From: Catellatospora sichuanensis
GTDB lineage: Bacteria; Actinomycetota; Actinomycetes; Mycobacteriales; Micromonosporaceae
DNA length: 64,000 nt
Direction of reading: 5' to 3'
NCBI RefSeq assembly: GCF_007483665.1
Contig: NZ_VIQO01000010.1
Coordinates: 248,001 to 312,000 of the forward strand
Under the pieces are notes generated by a model. The model was not told where the DNA came from. It worked only from the letters and a program-made list of their open reading frames with translations, and did not search any database. Below, piece by piece: positions 41,270 through 50,889 of the stretch; position 1 is the stretch's first letter, and each line of letters opens with the position of its first letter. The translations under genes were made by a program, and so were the position numbers.

Positions 41270-42763
41270 TCAGGGCGTGACCGCGATGTTGGTCAGGCCG
41301 GTGGTGGCGTTGGTGACGGTGTTGGAGGCGTACACCACGTTGAGGTTGCCGGCGCACTTCGAGGTCGAGGTGACCCGGATCGCGTACTGGCCGACCCCGC
41401 CCAGGTTCGAGGTGTTGCCGCGCCACACGTTGCCGCACCCGTTCTGGAAGGACGGCGTGGTCGTCGGGTTGTGCGTCTCGTAACCGTTGACGAACGTGCC
41501 CGGCGCGGCGAACGTGCCGGTGTTGTTCTCGATGAGGTAGCCGATGCCCTTGGCGTCGATCCAGGAATCGGCCGAGTTCTGCCCGGAGATGCCGCGCCCG
41601 TCGAAGGTGTTGCCGCGGACGACGCCGGCGAAGGTGCCCTCCTTGATGTCGATGTGCTCGGCGGCGACGTACGGGCCGATGCGGTTGTTGAGCACCTGCA
41701 CCCGGTCGGAGCGGTCGACGCCGCCGGAGTTGCCGTGGCAGGCCCAGTTCGACCCGGCCGAGCCGAGGTAGACGCCCTCGCCGTAGCCGGGCTGCACCAG
41801 GCCGGTGTATTCGACGATCGAGTCGCGGATCACGCCGTCCGCCGAGGAGCGGCGGAAGTGCACTCCTTCGTCCTCGGTGTGGTGCACGTACACGCTGCTG
41901 ATCGTCACGTGGTGCGAGTTGTCGAGCACGATGCCCTTCTTCGACTCGGCCACGGTGAATCCGGTGAGGTTCCAGTACGGCGCGTCGAACAGCCACAGCC
42001 CGTACCCGGAGTCCCAGCCCGCGGTGGGCGCGGGGCAGGACGGCGCGGTGCCGCTCGGCCCGTCGTTGATCAGCACCGCGGTGCGCGGCCCGGTCAGCGT
42101 GATCCGTGAGTTGGCCGTGCCCGCCCGCGTGGTGGCGAACGCCCCGCGATAGGTGCCCGCCGCGAGCCGGATGGTGGTGCCGGGGTTCGCGCCGCTCAGC
42201 GCGCTGCTCAGCTGCGCGGCGGTGCTCACGTCCACGATCGGTCCGGTGGGCGGCGGGGACGATGGCAACGGCCCTGACGGCGATGCGGACGGTGACGCGG
42301 GCGCGGACGGCGACGGAGAAGCCGGCGGGGACGGCGGGGTGGACGGTGATGGAACCGGGCCGCCTGCGCAGGCGCCGCCGTTGACGGTGCAGTTGGCCGG
42401 GGTGCCGATCCCGGCGGCGTTGAAGCCGAAGGTCTGCGACGCGCCCGGGTTGACGGTGCCGTTCCAGCTCACATTGGTGAAGGTGTAGCGCTGCCCGCTC
42501 TGCGTGCGGACCGAGCTCCACGACGAGCTGACCGTGGTGCCGGCGGGCAGGTCGAACGCGACGGTCCAGCCGGTGGCGGGGGCGTCGCCGGTGTTGGTGA
42601 TCGTCACGTCGGCGCCGTATCCGGTGGCCCACACGCTGACCTGGGTGACCACGGCGCGCAGCGCCGGCCCGGCGGCATGTGCGGCAGTGCTGGTCAGGTA
42701 GGGGACCGCTGCGCCCAGCAGGGCGACAGCCGCCGTGACGGCCAACGCGCGGAGGGTTCGCAT
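41270..42763 (-). CDS. Secreted CBM2 plus parallel beta-helix protein
   Basis: A 497-aa exported protein. The signal peptide (1-30) ends AHA. The CBM2 cellulose-binding domain (~31-135) has VSVWATGYGADVTITNTGDAPATGW and TFTNVSWNGTVNPGAS. A Pro/Ser linker (~140-185) follows. The C-terminal right-handed parallel beta-helix (~190-497), polysaccharide-lyase/GH28-like in shape, includes NSHHVTISSVYVHHTEDEGVHF and AAEHIDIKEG. The ribosome binding site AAAGGAG precedes the ATG at 42763. The substrate is not identifiable; cell-wall pectin/xylan-like polymers are plausible. Confidence 0.85.
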   Translation of the reverse strand: MRTLRALAVTAAVALLGAAVPYLTSTAAHAAGPALRAVVTQVSVWATGYGADVTITNTGDAPATGWTVAFDLPAGTTVSSSWSSVRTQSGQRYTFTNVSWNGTVNPGASQTFGFNAAGIGTPANCTVNGGACAGGPVPSPSTPPSPPASPSPSAPASPSASPSGPLPSSPPPTGPIVDVSTAAQLSSALSGANPGTTIRLAAGTYRGAFATTRAGTANSRITLTGPRTAVLINDGPSGTAPSCPAPTAGWDSGYGLWLFDAPYWNLTGFTVAESKKGIVLDNSHHVTISSVYVHHTEDEGVHFRRSSADGVIRDSIVEYTGLVQPGYGEGVYLGSAGSNWACHGNSGGVDRSDRVQVLNNRIGPYVAAEHIDIKEGTFAGVVRGNTFDGRGISGQNSADSWIDAKGIGYLIENNTGTFAAPGTFVNGYETHNPTTTPSFQNGCGNVWRGNTSNLGGVGQYAIRVTSTSKCAGNLNVVYASNTVTNATTGLTNIAVTP

Positions 42764-42907
42764 CGACTGGCTCCTTTCTAGAAGGATTGTTGCCAGTCAT
42801 CGAACACCGTGGAAGCCGTCCTGCCAAGAGGATGGCATCCATGAATGTGGGCGGTTAAGCGATTGGACACGGTCGACAACGGTGACATAGTCTGTGCAAG
42901 CACCCGA

Positions 42908-42981
42908 CGCGGGGTGGAGCAGCTCGGTAGCTCGCTGGGCTCATAACCCAGAGGTCGTCAGTTCAAATCTGGCCCCCGCTA
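42908..42981 (+). tRNA. Initiator tRNA-fMet (CAT), copy 2
   Basis: A 74-nt cloverleaf, identical to copy 1 over the first 50 nt including acceptor, D and anticodon arms. The T-stem differs (GTCAG/CTGGC) with compensating changes that keep pairing. No encoded CCA. Confidence 0.95.
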
Positions 42982-42989
42982 CGACAAGA

Positions 42990-43026
42990 CCGAAGCCCGG
43001 TTCCTGATTCAGGAACCGGGCTTCGG
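42990..43026. terminator. 18-bp hairpin shared by tRNA-fMet copy 2 and the S1 protease gene
   Basis: Arms 42990-43007 and 43009-43026 are perfectly complementary. It lies between the converging tRNA (+) and the S1 protease (-), serving both. Confidence 0.75.
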
Positions 43027-43048
43027 CGTGTTCGGTGTCAGGTGGCCG

Positions 43049-44536
43049 TCACGGGTTGGTGAAGCCGAGCGAGTACGAACCCGAGCCGCTGTACGCGTGC
43101 ACCCGGTACCGGTAGTAGCCGGCGGTGCCCGAGTAGGTCAGCGTATCCGCGTTGGACGGGGTCGCGCCCTGGGCCACGACGGCCCACGCCGAACCGTTCC
43201 ACTTCTGCAGGTAGAGGTCGAAGTCCGTGCCGGACGGGCCGGCCACGCAGCCGCGGTGCGTGCCGGAGGTGGTGGACTGGTAGTAGCTGTTGTCCGGCTG
43301 GTAGGCGCTGCCGCCGCTGGACAGCGAGCCGTTGCGGGAGAACTCGTAGCCGGTGCAGCCGCTGCCGCCGGGCGGCGGCGACGACGGCGGGGTGCCGCCG
43401 CCGGTCACCAGGGTCAGGCTGTACGCCGACAGGATCTCGTTGACCGGCTGGAAGTACGTCGTGCCGCCCGACGAGCAGTTGCCGGAGCCGCCCGAGGTCA
43501 CGCCCTGGGCCTGGCTGCCCGCGATGAGCGAGCCGCCGGAGTCGCCCGGCTCGGCGCACACGTTGGTGCGGATGAGGCCGTTGACGGTGCCCTGCGGGTA
43601 GGTCACCGAGGAGTTGCGGGCCTGGATGGTGCCGCAGCGCCAGCCCGTGGTCGAGCCGGACCGGCAGACCGACGCGCCGATCGCGGCGTCGGTCGAGCCG
43701 GACACCGTCACGGTGCCGCCCGCATAGTTGTTGACCAGGCCGCGCGGGGTGTTGCCGGAGTTGACCCGGACCCAGGCGTAGTCGTTGCCGGGGAAGCTGG
43801 ATCCGGCGAAGGTGCCGCTCGGCTGGGTCGTGGTGGCGCCGGTGCTGCCGCAGTGCCCGGCGGTGACGAAGCCGCCGTTGACCGAGAAGCCGACCGAGCA
43901 GCGGCTGCCGCTGCCGATGTAGTAGGCGTTGCCGCCGATGACGTCGATGTACGGCACCGGGGTCTCGGCGGTGGCCTCGACGCGCACGGCGGCGGCGTCG
44001 GCCCCGGCCTGCTTGACGAAGGCGGCCGCGTCGGCGCCCGACTTGGCGAGCACCACGACCTGGTTGGCGGCCACGTCGACGTACCAGCCGGGGATCGTCT
44101 TGGGGGCCTTGGTCGCGGCGGCGTCGAGCCGGGCCTTGATCGCGTCGAGCTGGTCGAGGCTGCGGGCGACCATCTTCGGGGTCGCGCCGGCGGCGCGCAC
44201 CTTGTCCGCCTGCGCCTGGCTGGTCACGCCGACCGTGAAGGTCTTCGCGTCGGCTGACAGCCAGCCGCCGCCGTAGGTCGCGCCGAGCGACTTGCGCAGG
44301 GTCAGGTCGGCCTTGCCGGCCTTCTGCTCGTCGGCGAGCCGGGCCTGCACGCCGGCGGGGTCGAGTCTGAGGTCGCGGGCCAGCGCCTGGAGGACCTGGG
44401 GCGAGATGCCCGCCGCGGTGGCGGCGTCGGTCGCGGCGTCGGGGCCTTGTCCCGCCGCGGCCGGATACGTCAGCGCGACGGTGATGCCCAGGGTGAGGGT
44501 CGCCGCCGCCGAAGCGAAGAGGAGTCTGCGGTTCAT
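43049..44536 (-). CDS. Secreted S1 (streptogrisin/alpha-lytic type) serine protease
   Basis: A 495-aa preproenzyme. Signal peptide 1-28. The alpha-lytic protease-type prodomain (~30-170) includes KSLGATYGGGWLSADAKTFTVGVT. The mature S1 domain has the catalytic His in FVTAGHCG, Asp in GNDYAWVRV and Ser in EPGDSGGSLI, with Cys pairs consistent with streptogrisin-type disulfides. A Pro/Ser linker and a C-terminal PPC-like beta domain (YEFSRNGSLSSGG ... SYSLGFTNP) follow. The ATG at 44536 is chosen over 44545. The promoter region is AT-rich (TATATAG near 44560). It lies 52 bp downstream of the LysR-type gene on the same strand. Confidence 0.92.
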   Translation of the reverse strand: MNRRLLFASAAATLTLGITVALTYPAAAGQGPDAATDAATAAGISPQVLQALARDLRLDPAGVQARLADEQKAGKADLTLRKSLGATYGGGWLSADAKTFTVGVTSQAQADKVRAAGATPKMVARSLDQLDAIKARLDAAATKAPKTIPGWYVDVAANQVVVLAKSGADAAAFVKQAGADAAAVRVEATAETPVPYIDVIGGNAYYIGSGSRCSVGFSVNGGFVTAGHCGSTGATTTQPSGTFAGSSFPGNDYAWVRVNSGNTPRGLVNNYAGGTVTVSGSTDAAIGASVCRSGSTTGWRCGTIQARNSSVTYPQGTVNGLIRTNVCAEPGDSGGSLIAGSQAQGVTSGGSGNCSSGGTTYFQPVNEILSAYSLTLVTGGGTPPSSPPPGGSGCTGYEFSRNGSLSSGGSAYQPDNSYYQSTTSGTHRGCVAGPSGTDFDLYLQKWNGSAWAVVAQGATPSNADTLTYSGTAGYYRYRVHAYSGSGSYSLGFTNP

Positions 44537-44588
44537 GCAGCGCAAACTATGTGCATCTATATAGGGAGCGGTAGATGTCGTTTGCGTC

Positions 44589-45566
44589 CTACCGTGATGC
44601 GATGGAAACGCGGGGGCCGAACTGCGGGTTGGCCTTGCCCCACTCGAGGTAGTGCGGATTGCGGGCGGCCGACTCCGCGTACGCCGCCGCGGCGAGGGTG
44701 AGCATGACGTCGGCGTATCCGGCGGCCTCGCTGCGCGGATGCCAGCCGAGCAGGTGCCGCCACCGCAGCGGCCCGCCGGCGAGGGGGACCGTGGCGATGC
44801 CGTCCACCCGGCGGAAGGTGGCCTTGCACAGCCCGACCGCGTGCCCCGACAGCACCGCGTCGACGGCGTTGCCGATGTCCATCTCGTACATGGTGCGCGG
44901 AGTGAAGCCGGCCCGCGCGCAGGCGGCGGCGAAGCAGTCGCCGAAGCAGCCGTCGCCCGGCATGCTCGCCCACTGCGCGTCGGCCAGCTCGGACAGGTCG
45001 ATCTCCCACCGGTGCGCCAGTGGGTGGCTCTCGGGCAGCATCACGAAGATGGCGTCGATCGCGATCTCCCGCCAGATCAGCCCGTCGTCGGGACTGCCCG
45101 GCACGGTGTCGCCGCACACGCCGACGATGCAGAAGTCGAGCTTGCCGGCGACGGCCAGCTCGCAGAGCTGATCGGCCCAGTGCGACGGGTGGGTCAGCAC
45201 CTCCACGCCGTCCTTCTCCGCGGCCAGCCGGGACATGAGGCCGCCGAGGATCGGGCCGTTGACCGCGCCGATGCGCCACTGGTTCGGCCGGACGCGGGTG
45301 CCGGTCAGCTGTGCCGCGTCCTCCTGGAGCCCGCGCATCGCGGGCAGCACCACCCGGGCGCGGGCGAGCACCAGCTCGCCCAGCGCGGTCGGGGTGGCTC
45401 CGTGGCGGCCGCGCTCGAACAGCGGGCCGCCCAGCGACCGCTCGATGCGCTGCAACTGCGCGGTGACCGCGGGCTGGGCCAGCCCGAGCAGCGAGGCCGC
45501 CTTGGTCACGCTGCCCGTGTCCGCGATCGCGCAGACCACTCTGAGATGTCGGATCTCTAGGTTCAT
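44589..45566 (-). CDS. LysR-family transcriptional regulator
   Basis: A 325-aa protein. The N-terminal winged helix (MNLEIRHLRVVCAIADTGSVTKAASLLGLAQPAVTAQLQRIERSLG) is the LysR signature. The effector-binding domain (~95-300) has LPESHPLAHR and SGHAVGLCKATF. The ATG at 45566 has GGAG about 6 nt upstream. A palindrome AGTCTAGACT at 45613-45622 lies upstream and could be its site. It may control the S1 protease gene that follows, although LysR genes usually control divergent targets. Confidence 0.88.
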   Translation of the reverse strand: MNLEIRHLRVVCAIADTGSVTKAASLLGLAQPAVTAQLQRIERSLGGPLFERGRHGATPTALGELVLARARVVLPAMRGLQEDAAQLTGTRVRPNQWRIGAVNGPILGGLMSRLAAEKDGVEVLTHPSHWADQLCELAVAGKLDFCIVGVCGDTVPGSPDDGLIWREIAIDAIFVMLPESHPLAHRWEIDLSELADAQWASMPGDGCFGDCFAAACARAGFTPRTMYEMDIGNAVDAVLSGHAVGLCKATFRRVDGIATVPLAGGPLRWRHLLGWHPRSEAAGYADVMLTLAAAAYAESAARNPHYLEWGKANPQFGPRVSIASR

Positions 45567-45731
45567 GGCCGCTCCAGCCTGGAGGGTGCAACCGGAGTAG
45601 AGAGATCCACGCAGTCTAGACTGGTGATAGATGGCTGTCACTTCGTGGGCAAGCGGTTGCTCCTTTCGTTACCGGGCGGAACACCGCGTGTCGGTGCCCT
45701 CGCGCCGCGTCGCCGACCCGCGGCCGCCGTC

Positions 45732-46835
45732 TTACCGCGGTGCCGTGGCGGACGGGACGGCCCAGGTCGCCGCGGGCTGGAACAGGTACTTCCACCGTTC
45801 CTGCCGGACCGGCACCGGCTCGCCGCCCCCGGGCGACGACGCCGGCCCGCTGCTCGCCGGTGCGGCGCCGGTCAGCTCGACGTGGCCGACCAGCCGTCCC
45901 GTGCTCGGCTCGAACAGCAGCTCGTCGGTGATCGTGCCGCTGGTCAGGCGTACCGCGTAGAGCCGCTTGCCGGTCATGGTGAAGGCCTCGGCGGCGGTGA
46001 GGCCGTCGAGCCTGCCCATCAGCCGGTGGAGGGCGGCGCGCTGTGCGGCGGGCAGCAGCGGGTCGACCCGGGTCAGGAAGCGCCCGTACTGCTGCCAGCG
46101 GGTGAGGTCGTCGACCTCGGCAGGACCCCGCGAGCCCGCCCGGAAGCCGGCGAGCAGCAGGTCCGGGTCGGTGGGCAGGGTCGCCAGCCAAGCCGCGGTC
46201 GGATATCCCCAGCCGGGCCCGGCCGCGGCGAAGCCGTGCCGCGCGGTGGCGAGCTGCTCGGCGGCTGACTGTCCCTTGACGTCTCCGGAGCCCGCATCCG
46301 GCGCGGGCACTTCGAGCAGGCCTTCGGGCTCGAAGCAGCGCACCTGTGCCTGGGACGTCGCCGGTGCGCTGCCGGGCGACGGCGAAGGGCCCGACCGGGT
46401 GAGCACGGAGGCGTGCGAGCACAGCAGCTCGCCGCGGCGCGGCACGGCCAGGGTGGTGCCGGCTGCGGCCTGGTCCAACTGGGCGAAGACCGTGGGGACC
46501 GGCACCGGTGCGCCGTACTTCAGCCACAGCGCGACGCTGCCCTCCGGTGCGGTGGGCGCGGCGCTCGTGGGATGGCCCGGCCCGGCCGTCGGTCCGCCCG
46601 GCTGCGGTGTCCCGTCGCCGGCTGCGCCCAGCAGCGCCACCCCGCCGACCACGGCGGCCACCACGGCCGCGGCTGCGGCGGGTGCCGCCCAGCGGGGGAC
46701 GAGGAGGCGGGGCGCGTGCGGTGCGGCCGTCGCGGTCAGGACGCGCCGACGCACCCGGTCGAGCGCGGCCGGTGCGGCCCCCGGCCGCTGCTGGTGGAAT
46801 TCGCGCACGCTGCGCAGGTCGGGATCGTCGGTCAT
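45732..46835 (-). CDS. Membrane protein of the CU044_5270 family, sigma-linked
   Basis: A 367-aa protein. Cytoplasmic N-terminus (~1-45), one transmembrane helix (~48-70, AAPAAAAAVVAAVVGGVALLG), then an extracytoplasmic domain (~100-367) of the CU044_5270 type with RKLTSGTITDELLFEP-like sequence. Such proteins typically follow ECF sigma genes in actinobacteria. Its ATG overlaps the sigma factor TGA (ATGA), so the two are coupled. The role as a sigma-controlling partner is inferred. Confidence 0.75.
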   Translation of the reverse strand: MTDDPDLRSVREFHQQRPGAAPAALDRVRRRVLTATAAPHAPRLLVPRWAAPAAAAAVVAAVVGGVALLGAAGDGTPQPGGPTAGPGHPTSAAPTAPEGSVALWLKYGAPVPVPTVFAQLDQAAAGTTLAVPRRGELLCSHASVLTRSGPSPSPGSAPATSQAQVRCFEPEGLLEVPAPDAGSGDVKGQSAAEQLATARHGFAAAGPGWGYPTAAWLATLPTDPDLLLAGFRAGSRGPAEVDDLTRWQQYGRFLTRVDPLLPAAQRAALHRLMGRLDGLTAAEAFTMTGKRLYAVRLTSGTITDELLFEPSTGRLVGHVELTGAAPASSGPASSPGGGEPVPVRQERWKYLFQPAATWAVPSATAPR

Positions 46836-47380
46836 CGGGAGCCTCCGTCGGGGGATTCGTGGGCGGCGGGGTCCGTGGCGAGGGCGGCGCGCAGCTTCAC
46901 CCGTGCGCGGTGCAGCGCCGACTGGACCGAGCCGAGGGGGATGTCCAGGGTGCGGGCGATCTCCTCGTAGCCGAGCTCCGCGACCGCGTACAGGAGCAGC
47001 ACGTCGCGTTGGCGGGCGGGCAGTGCGGCGAGCACTGCGGCCAGCCGCCGGGTCAGCGCCGACGCGTCCGCGCGGGCGGCGGCACCGGCGGCGATGTCGG
47101 TCAGGTCGAGGTCGCGGCCGGTCCGGGCCAGCGCCCGCAGGGCCCGGGTCTCGCTGCGCCGGTGCCGGCGCAGCAGGTTGCTGGCGATGCCGTAGAGCCA
47201 GGCCCGCGCCGGGCCGTCGGCGAGCCGGTGCCGGCGCCGGTGCGCGATGAGGAACGTGTCGGCCACGACGTCCTCCGCGACCGTCGGCCCGACCCGGCCG
47301 GTGCAGTAGCGCAGCAGCTCCGCACCGTGCTCGTCGAAGAGGTCTGCCACGTCGGGGAGGCTTCGGCGGGGCTCGGCCAT
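46832..47380 (-). CDS. ECF RNA polymerase sigma factor
   Basis: A 182-aa sigma-70 family protein. Region 2 includes LLRYCTGRVGPTVAEDVVADTFLIAHRR. Region 4 includes QRDVLLLYAVAELGYEEIARTLDIPLGSVQSALHRAR. The ATG at 47380 is preferred because TATGTT ends 7 nt upstream (leaderless); an ATG at 47398 would add six residues. It is divergent from the DUF1801 gene and coupled to the CU044_5270-type gene. Confidence 0.88.
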   Translation of the reverse strand: MAEPRRSLPDVADLFDEHGAELLRYCTGRVGPTVAEDVVADTFLIAHRRRHRLADGPARAWLYGIASNLLRRHRRSETRALRALARTGRDLDLTDIAAGAAARADASALTRRLAAVLAALPARQRDVLLLYAVAELGYEEIARTLDIPLGSVQSALHRARVKLRAALATDPAAHESPDGGSR

Positions 47381-47387
47381 GAGGTGC

Positions 47388-47393
47388 AACATA
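47388..47393 (-). promoter_or_regulatory. Leaderless -10 (TATGTT) of the ECF sigma gene
   Basis: On the minus strand, TATGTT ends 7 nt before the ATG at 47380. It would exclude the upstream ATG at 47398 as a start. Confidence 0.5.
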
Positions 47394-47479
47394 CTCATGA
47401 CTGCCCGCACGGCGGTCCTCTGTTCCGCGCCGCTCGCACCGGGCTGCCGGACGGGGGCCGGAGGCGGGATGATGAGTGA

Positions 47480-47845
47480 ATGGCGGCCCGGTTCACGACG
47501 ATCGACGACTACATCGACTCGTTTCCCGAAGAAGTCCAGGACGTGTTGCGACAGGTCCGGCAGACCATCCTGGCCGCCGCGCCCGCGCAGGCCGGACAGA
47601 ACATCAGCTACGGGATTCCCACCATCACCCTGGACGGCCGGTACCTCGTGTACTTCGCCGGGTGGAAGCACCACCTCTCGGTGTATCCGGTGCCGGACGG
47701 GGACGCGGCGTTCGAAGAGGTCGTCGCGCCGTACCGGGCGGCCAAGGGCACGCTGCGGTTCCCGCTGCGCGAACCCATCCCGTACGACGTGATCGCCCGG
47801 GTGACGACCGCGCTGGTGGCGCAGCGGAGCGCACCCGGACGGTGA
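47480..47845 (+). CDS. DUF1801 / YdhG-like protein
   Basis: A 121-aa cytoplasmic protein of the DUF1801 family (iron-chaperone-like YdhG fold). Typical sequences are TIDDYIDSFPEEVQDVLRQVR, ISYGIPTITLDGRYLVYFAGWKHH and KGTLRFPLREPIPYDVI. The biochemical role is not established. The ATG at 47480 has GATGAT ending 6 nt upstream and no Shine-Dalgarno. Confidence 0.85.
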   Translation: MAARFTTIDDYIDSFPEEVQDVLRQVRQTILAAAPAQAGQNISYGIPTITLDGRYLVYFAGWKHHLSVYPVPDGDAAFEEVVAPYRAAKGTLRFPLREPIPYDVIARVTTALVAQRSAPGR

Positions 47846-47919
47846 CACCCGGGTGAGCGACCCGCCCCTGGTCGTGTTGCCGTCGTCGCACCGGCATGCG
47901 TGCCGTCGGGGTCGGTCCA

Positions 47920-47925
47920 TAGGAT
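47920..47925 (+). promoter_or_regulatory. Leaderless -10 (TAGGAT) of recQ
   Basis: TAGGAT ends 6 nt before the GTG at 47932. There is no ribosome binding site. Confidence 0.6.
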
Positions 47926-47931
47926 CGACGG

Positions 47932-49749
<1,818 letters not shown>

Positions 49750-49773
49750 CCGCCGCCGCCCGGTAACCACGAT

Positions 49774-49829
49774 GATCGCTGTTTGGTGTCATGAGCTGCG
49801 GTCAGACCGCAGCTCATGACACGCTGATC
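49774..49829. repeat. Palindromic intergenic element, copy 2
   Basis: The 17-bp arms (49786-49802 with 49806-49822) are perfectly complementary around a CAG loop. The element starts GATCGCTGTTT (49774) and has a central GGTCAGACC, both shared with the element at 27398-27458. It lies between the converging recQ and siderophore-interacting protein genes. Confidence 0.6.
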
Positions 49830-49868
49830 TTCCAGCTGCGTGCCGCCCGACCGTCGAGAGTCGGCGGG

Positions 49869-50762
49869 TCAGCCTTCCTCGGTGCGGCCCTGGCGCCAGT
49901 AGCCCATGAAGGCGACCGCTTTGCGGTCCAGACCGCGCTCGCCGACCAGATGGCGGCGCAGCGTGCGGATCACCGCGGCCTCACCGGCCAGCCAGGCGTA
50001 CAGCCGCCCGCTCGCCGCGTCCTCGGGGACCTCCCACAGGATGTCGTTGTCCACGTCGACGTCCTCGACCGCCTCAGCCGTGCCGGGCACCGGCACCAGC
50101 CGAGCCGCGGCCTCCTGCACCGCGGGCACCAGCAGGCTGCCGTGGGCGGCGCCGTCGCGGGCCAGCCAGCGCACGTCCACCCCGGCGGGCGCGGTCAACG
50201 CCAGCGCGTCGGCGGCGTACGGCACCTCCAGCAGCGCCGCGCCGACCGTGCCCGCGGGCAGCCGCTCCAGGATCGCGGCGATGGCGGGCACCGCGGTCTC
50301 GTCTCCGGCGAGCAGCACCGGCACGCCCGGCGCGGGCGGCACGAACTCGACGCCGCCGTGCGGCCCCTCGTGCGCGGCGTTCGGTCCCATCAGGACGATC
50401 CTGTCGCCGGGTCGGGCCGCGCGGGCCCAGCGCGACGCGGGCCCGGCGTCGCCGTGCAGGGCCACGTCCACATCGACCTCGCACTGCCCACGGCGCACCT
50501 GACGGGCGGTGTACGTGCGGATCGGGTTGCGCCGCTCGTCGGGCGTCGCGCGCCAGACGGTGTACCAGTCCGGGCCGTGGACCAGTTCGGTGAAGCCGCC
50601 CGTCGGCGCGGGCAGGATCAGCTTGAGCCGCAGGTCGTAGCCGCAGTCGGCGAAGTCGGCGAGGTCGGGTCCGGCGAAGGTGAACCGCTTGTAGGTCGGG
50701 CTGAGATCGGTGACGGACTGCACCTGCACGGTGAACAGCCGCCAGACCATGGGTTCGGTCAT
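49869..50762 (-). CDS. Siderophore-interacting protein (FAD-dependent ferric reductase)
   Basis: A 297-aa protein of the ViuB/YqjH siderophore-interacting family, which reduces ferric siderophores to release iron in the cytoplasm. The FAD-binding signature is [19 protein letters not shown]. The C-terminal NAD(P)H domain has [16 protein letters not shown] and ends [10 protein letters not shown], typical of the family. The ATG at 50762 has GGAG 9 nt upstream. An iron box lies about 100 bp upstream (50861-50879), so expression is likely induced by iron limitation. Confidence 0.92.
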   Translation of the reverse strand: MTEPMVWRLFTVQVQSVTDLSPTYKRFTFAGPDLADFADCGYDLRLKLILPAPTGGFTELVHGPDWYTVWRATPDERRNPIRTYTARQVRRGQCEVDVDVALHGDAGPASRWARAARPGDRIVLMGPNAAHEGPHGGVEFVPPAPGVPVLLAGDETAVPAIAAILERLPAGTVGAALLEVPYAADALALTAPAGVDVRWLARDGAAHGSLLVPAVQEAAARLVPVPGTAEAVEDVDVDNDILWEVPEDAASGRLYAWLAGEAAVIRTLRRHLVGERGLDRKAVAFMGYWRQGRTEEG

Positions 50763-50860
50763 GCGCGGGATCTCCAGAAGGGCCGGACGACAGAGGGGGT
50801 GCCGAGGCGAGCCGACGTCACGTGGCATCCCACGCGACGTCGGCGGCAGCGCTGCATGGC

Positions 50861-50879
50861 TTAGGTTAGGTTAGCCTTC
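50861..50879. promoter_or_regulatory. IdeR/DmdR-type iron box
   Basis: TTAGGTTAGGTTAGCCTTC matches the 19-bp IdeR/DmdR1 consensus TTAGGTTAGGCTAACCTAA at 15 positions. It lies 98 bp upstream of the siderophore-interacting protein start. Confidence 0.75.
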
Positions 50880-50889
50880 CCTCTCGTTG

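Noticed and set aside
40643-42981. Integrated mobile element using tRNA-fMet as attachment site
   Set aside because: Both flanking copies are full-length functional tRNA genes with different T-arms, and there is no integrase, transposase or excisionase between them.
44537-44588. LysR-protease fusion or missing gene between them
   Set aside because: The 52-bp gap contains only an AT-rich promoter-like sequence; both genes are complete.
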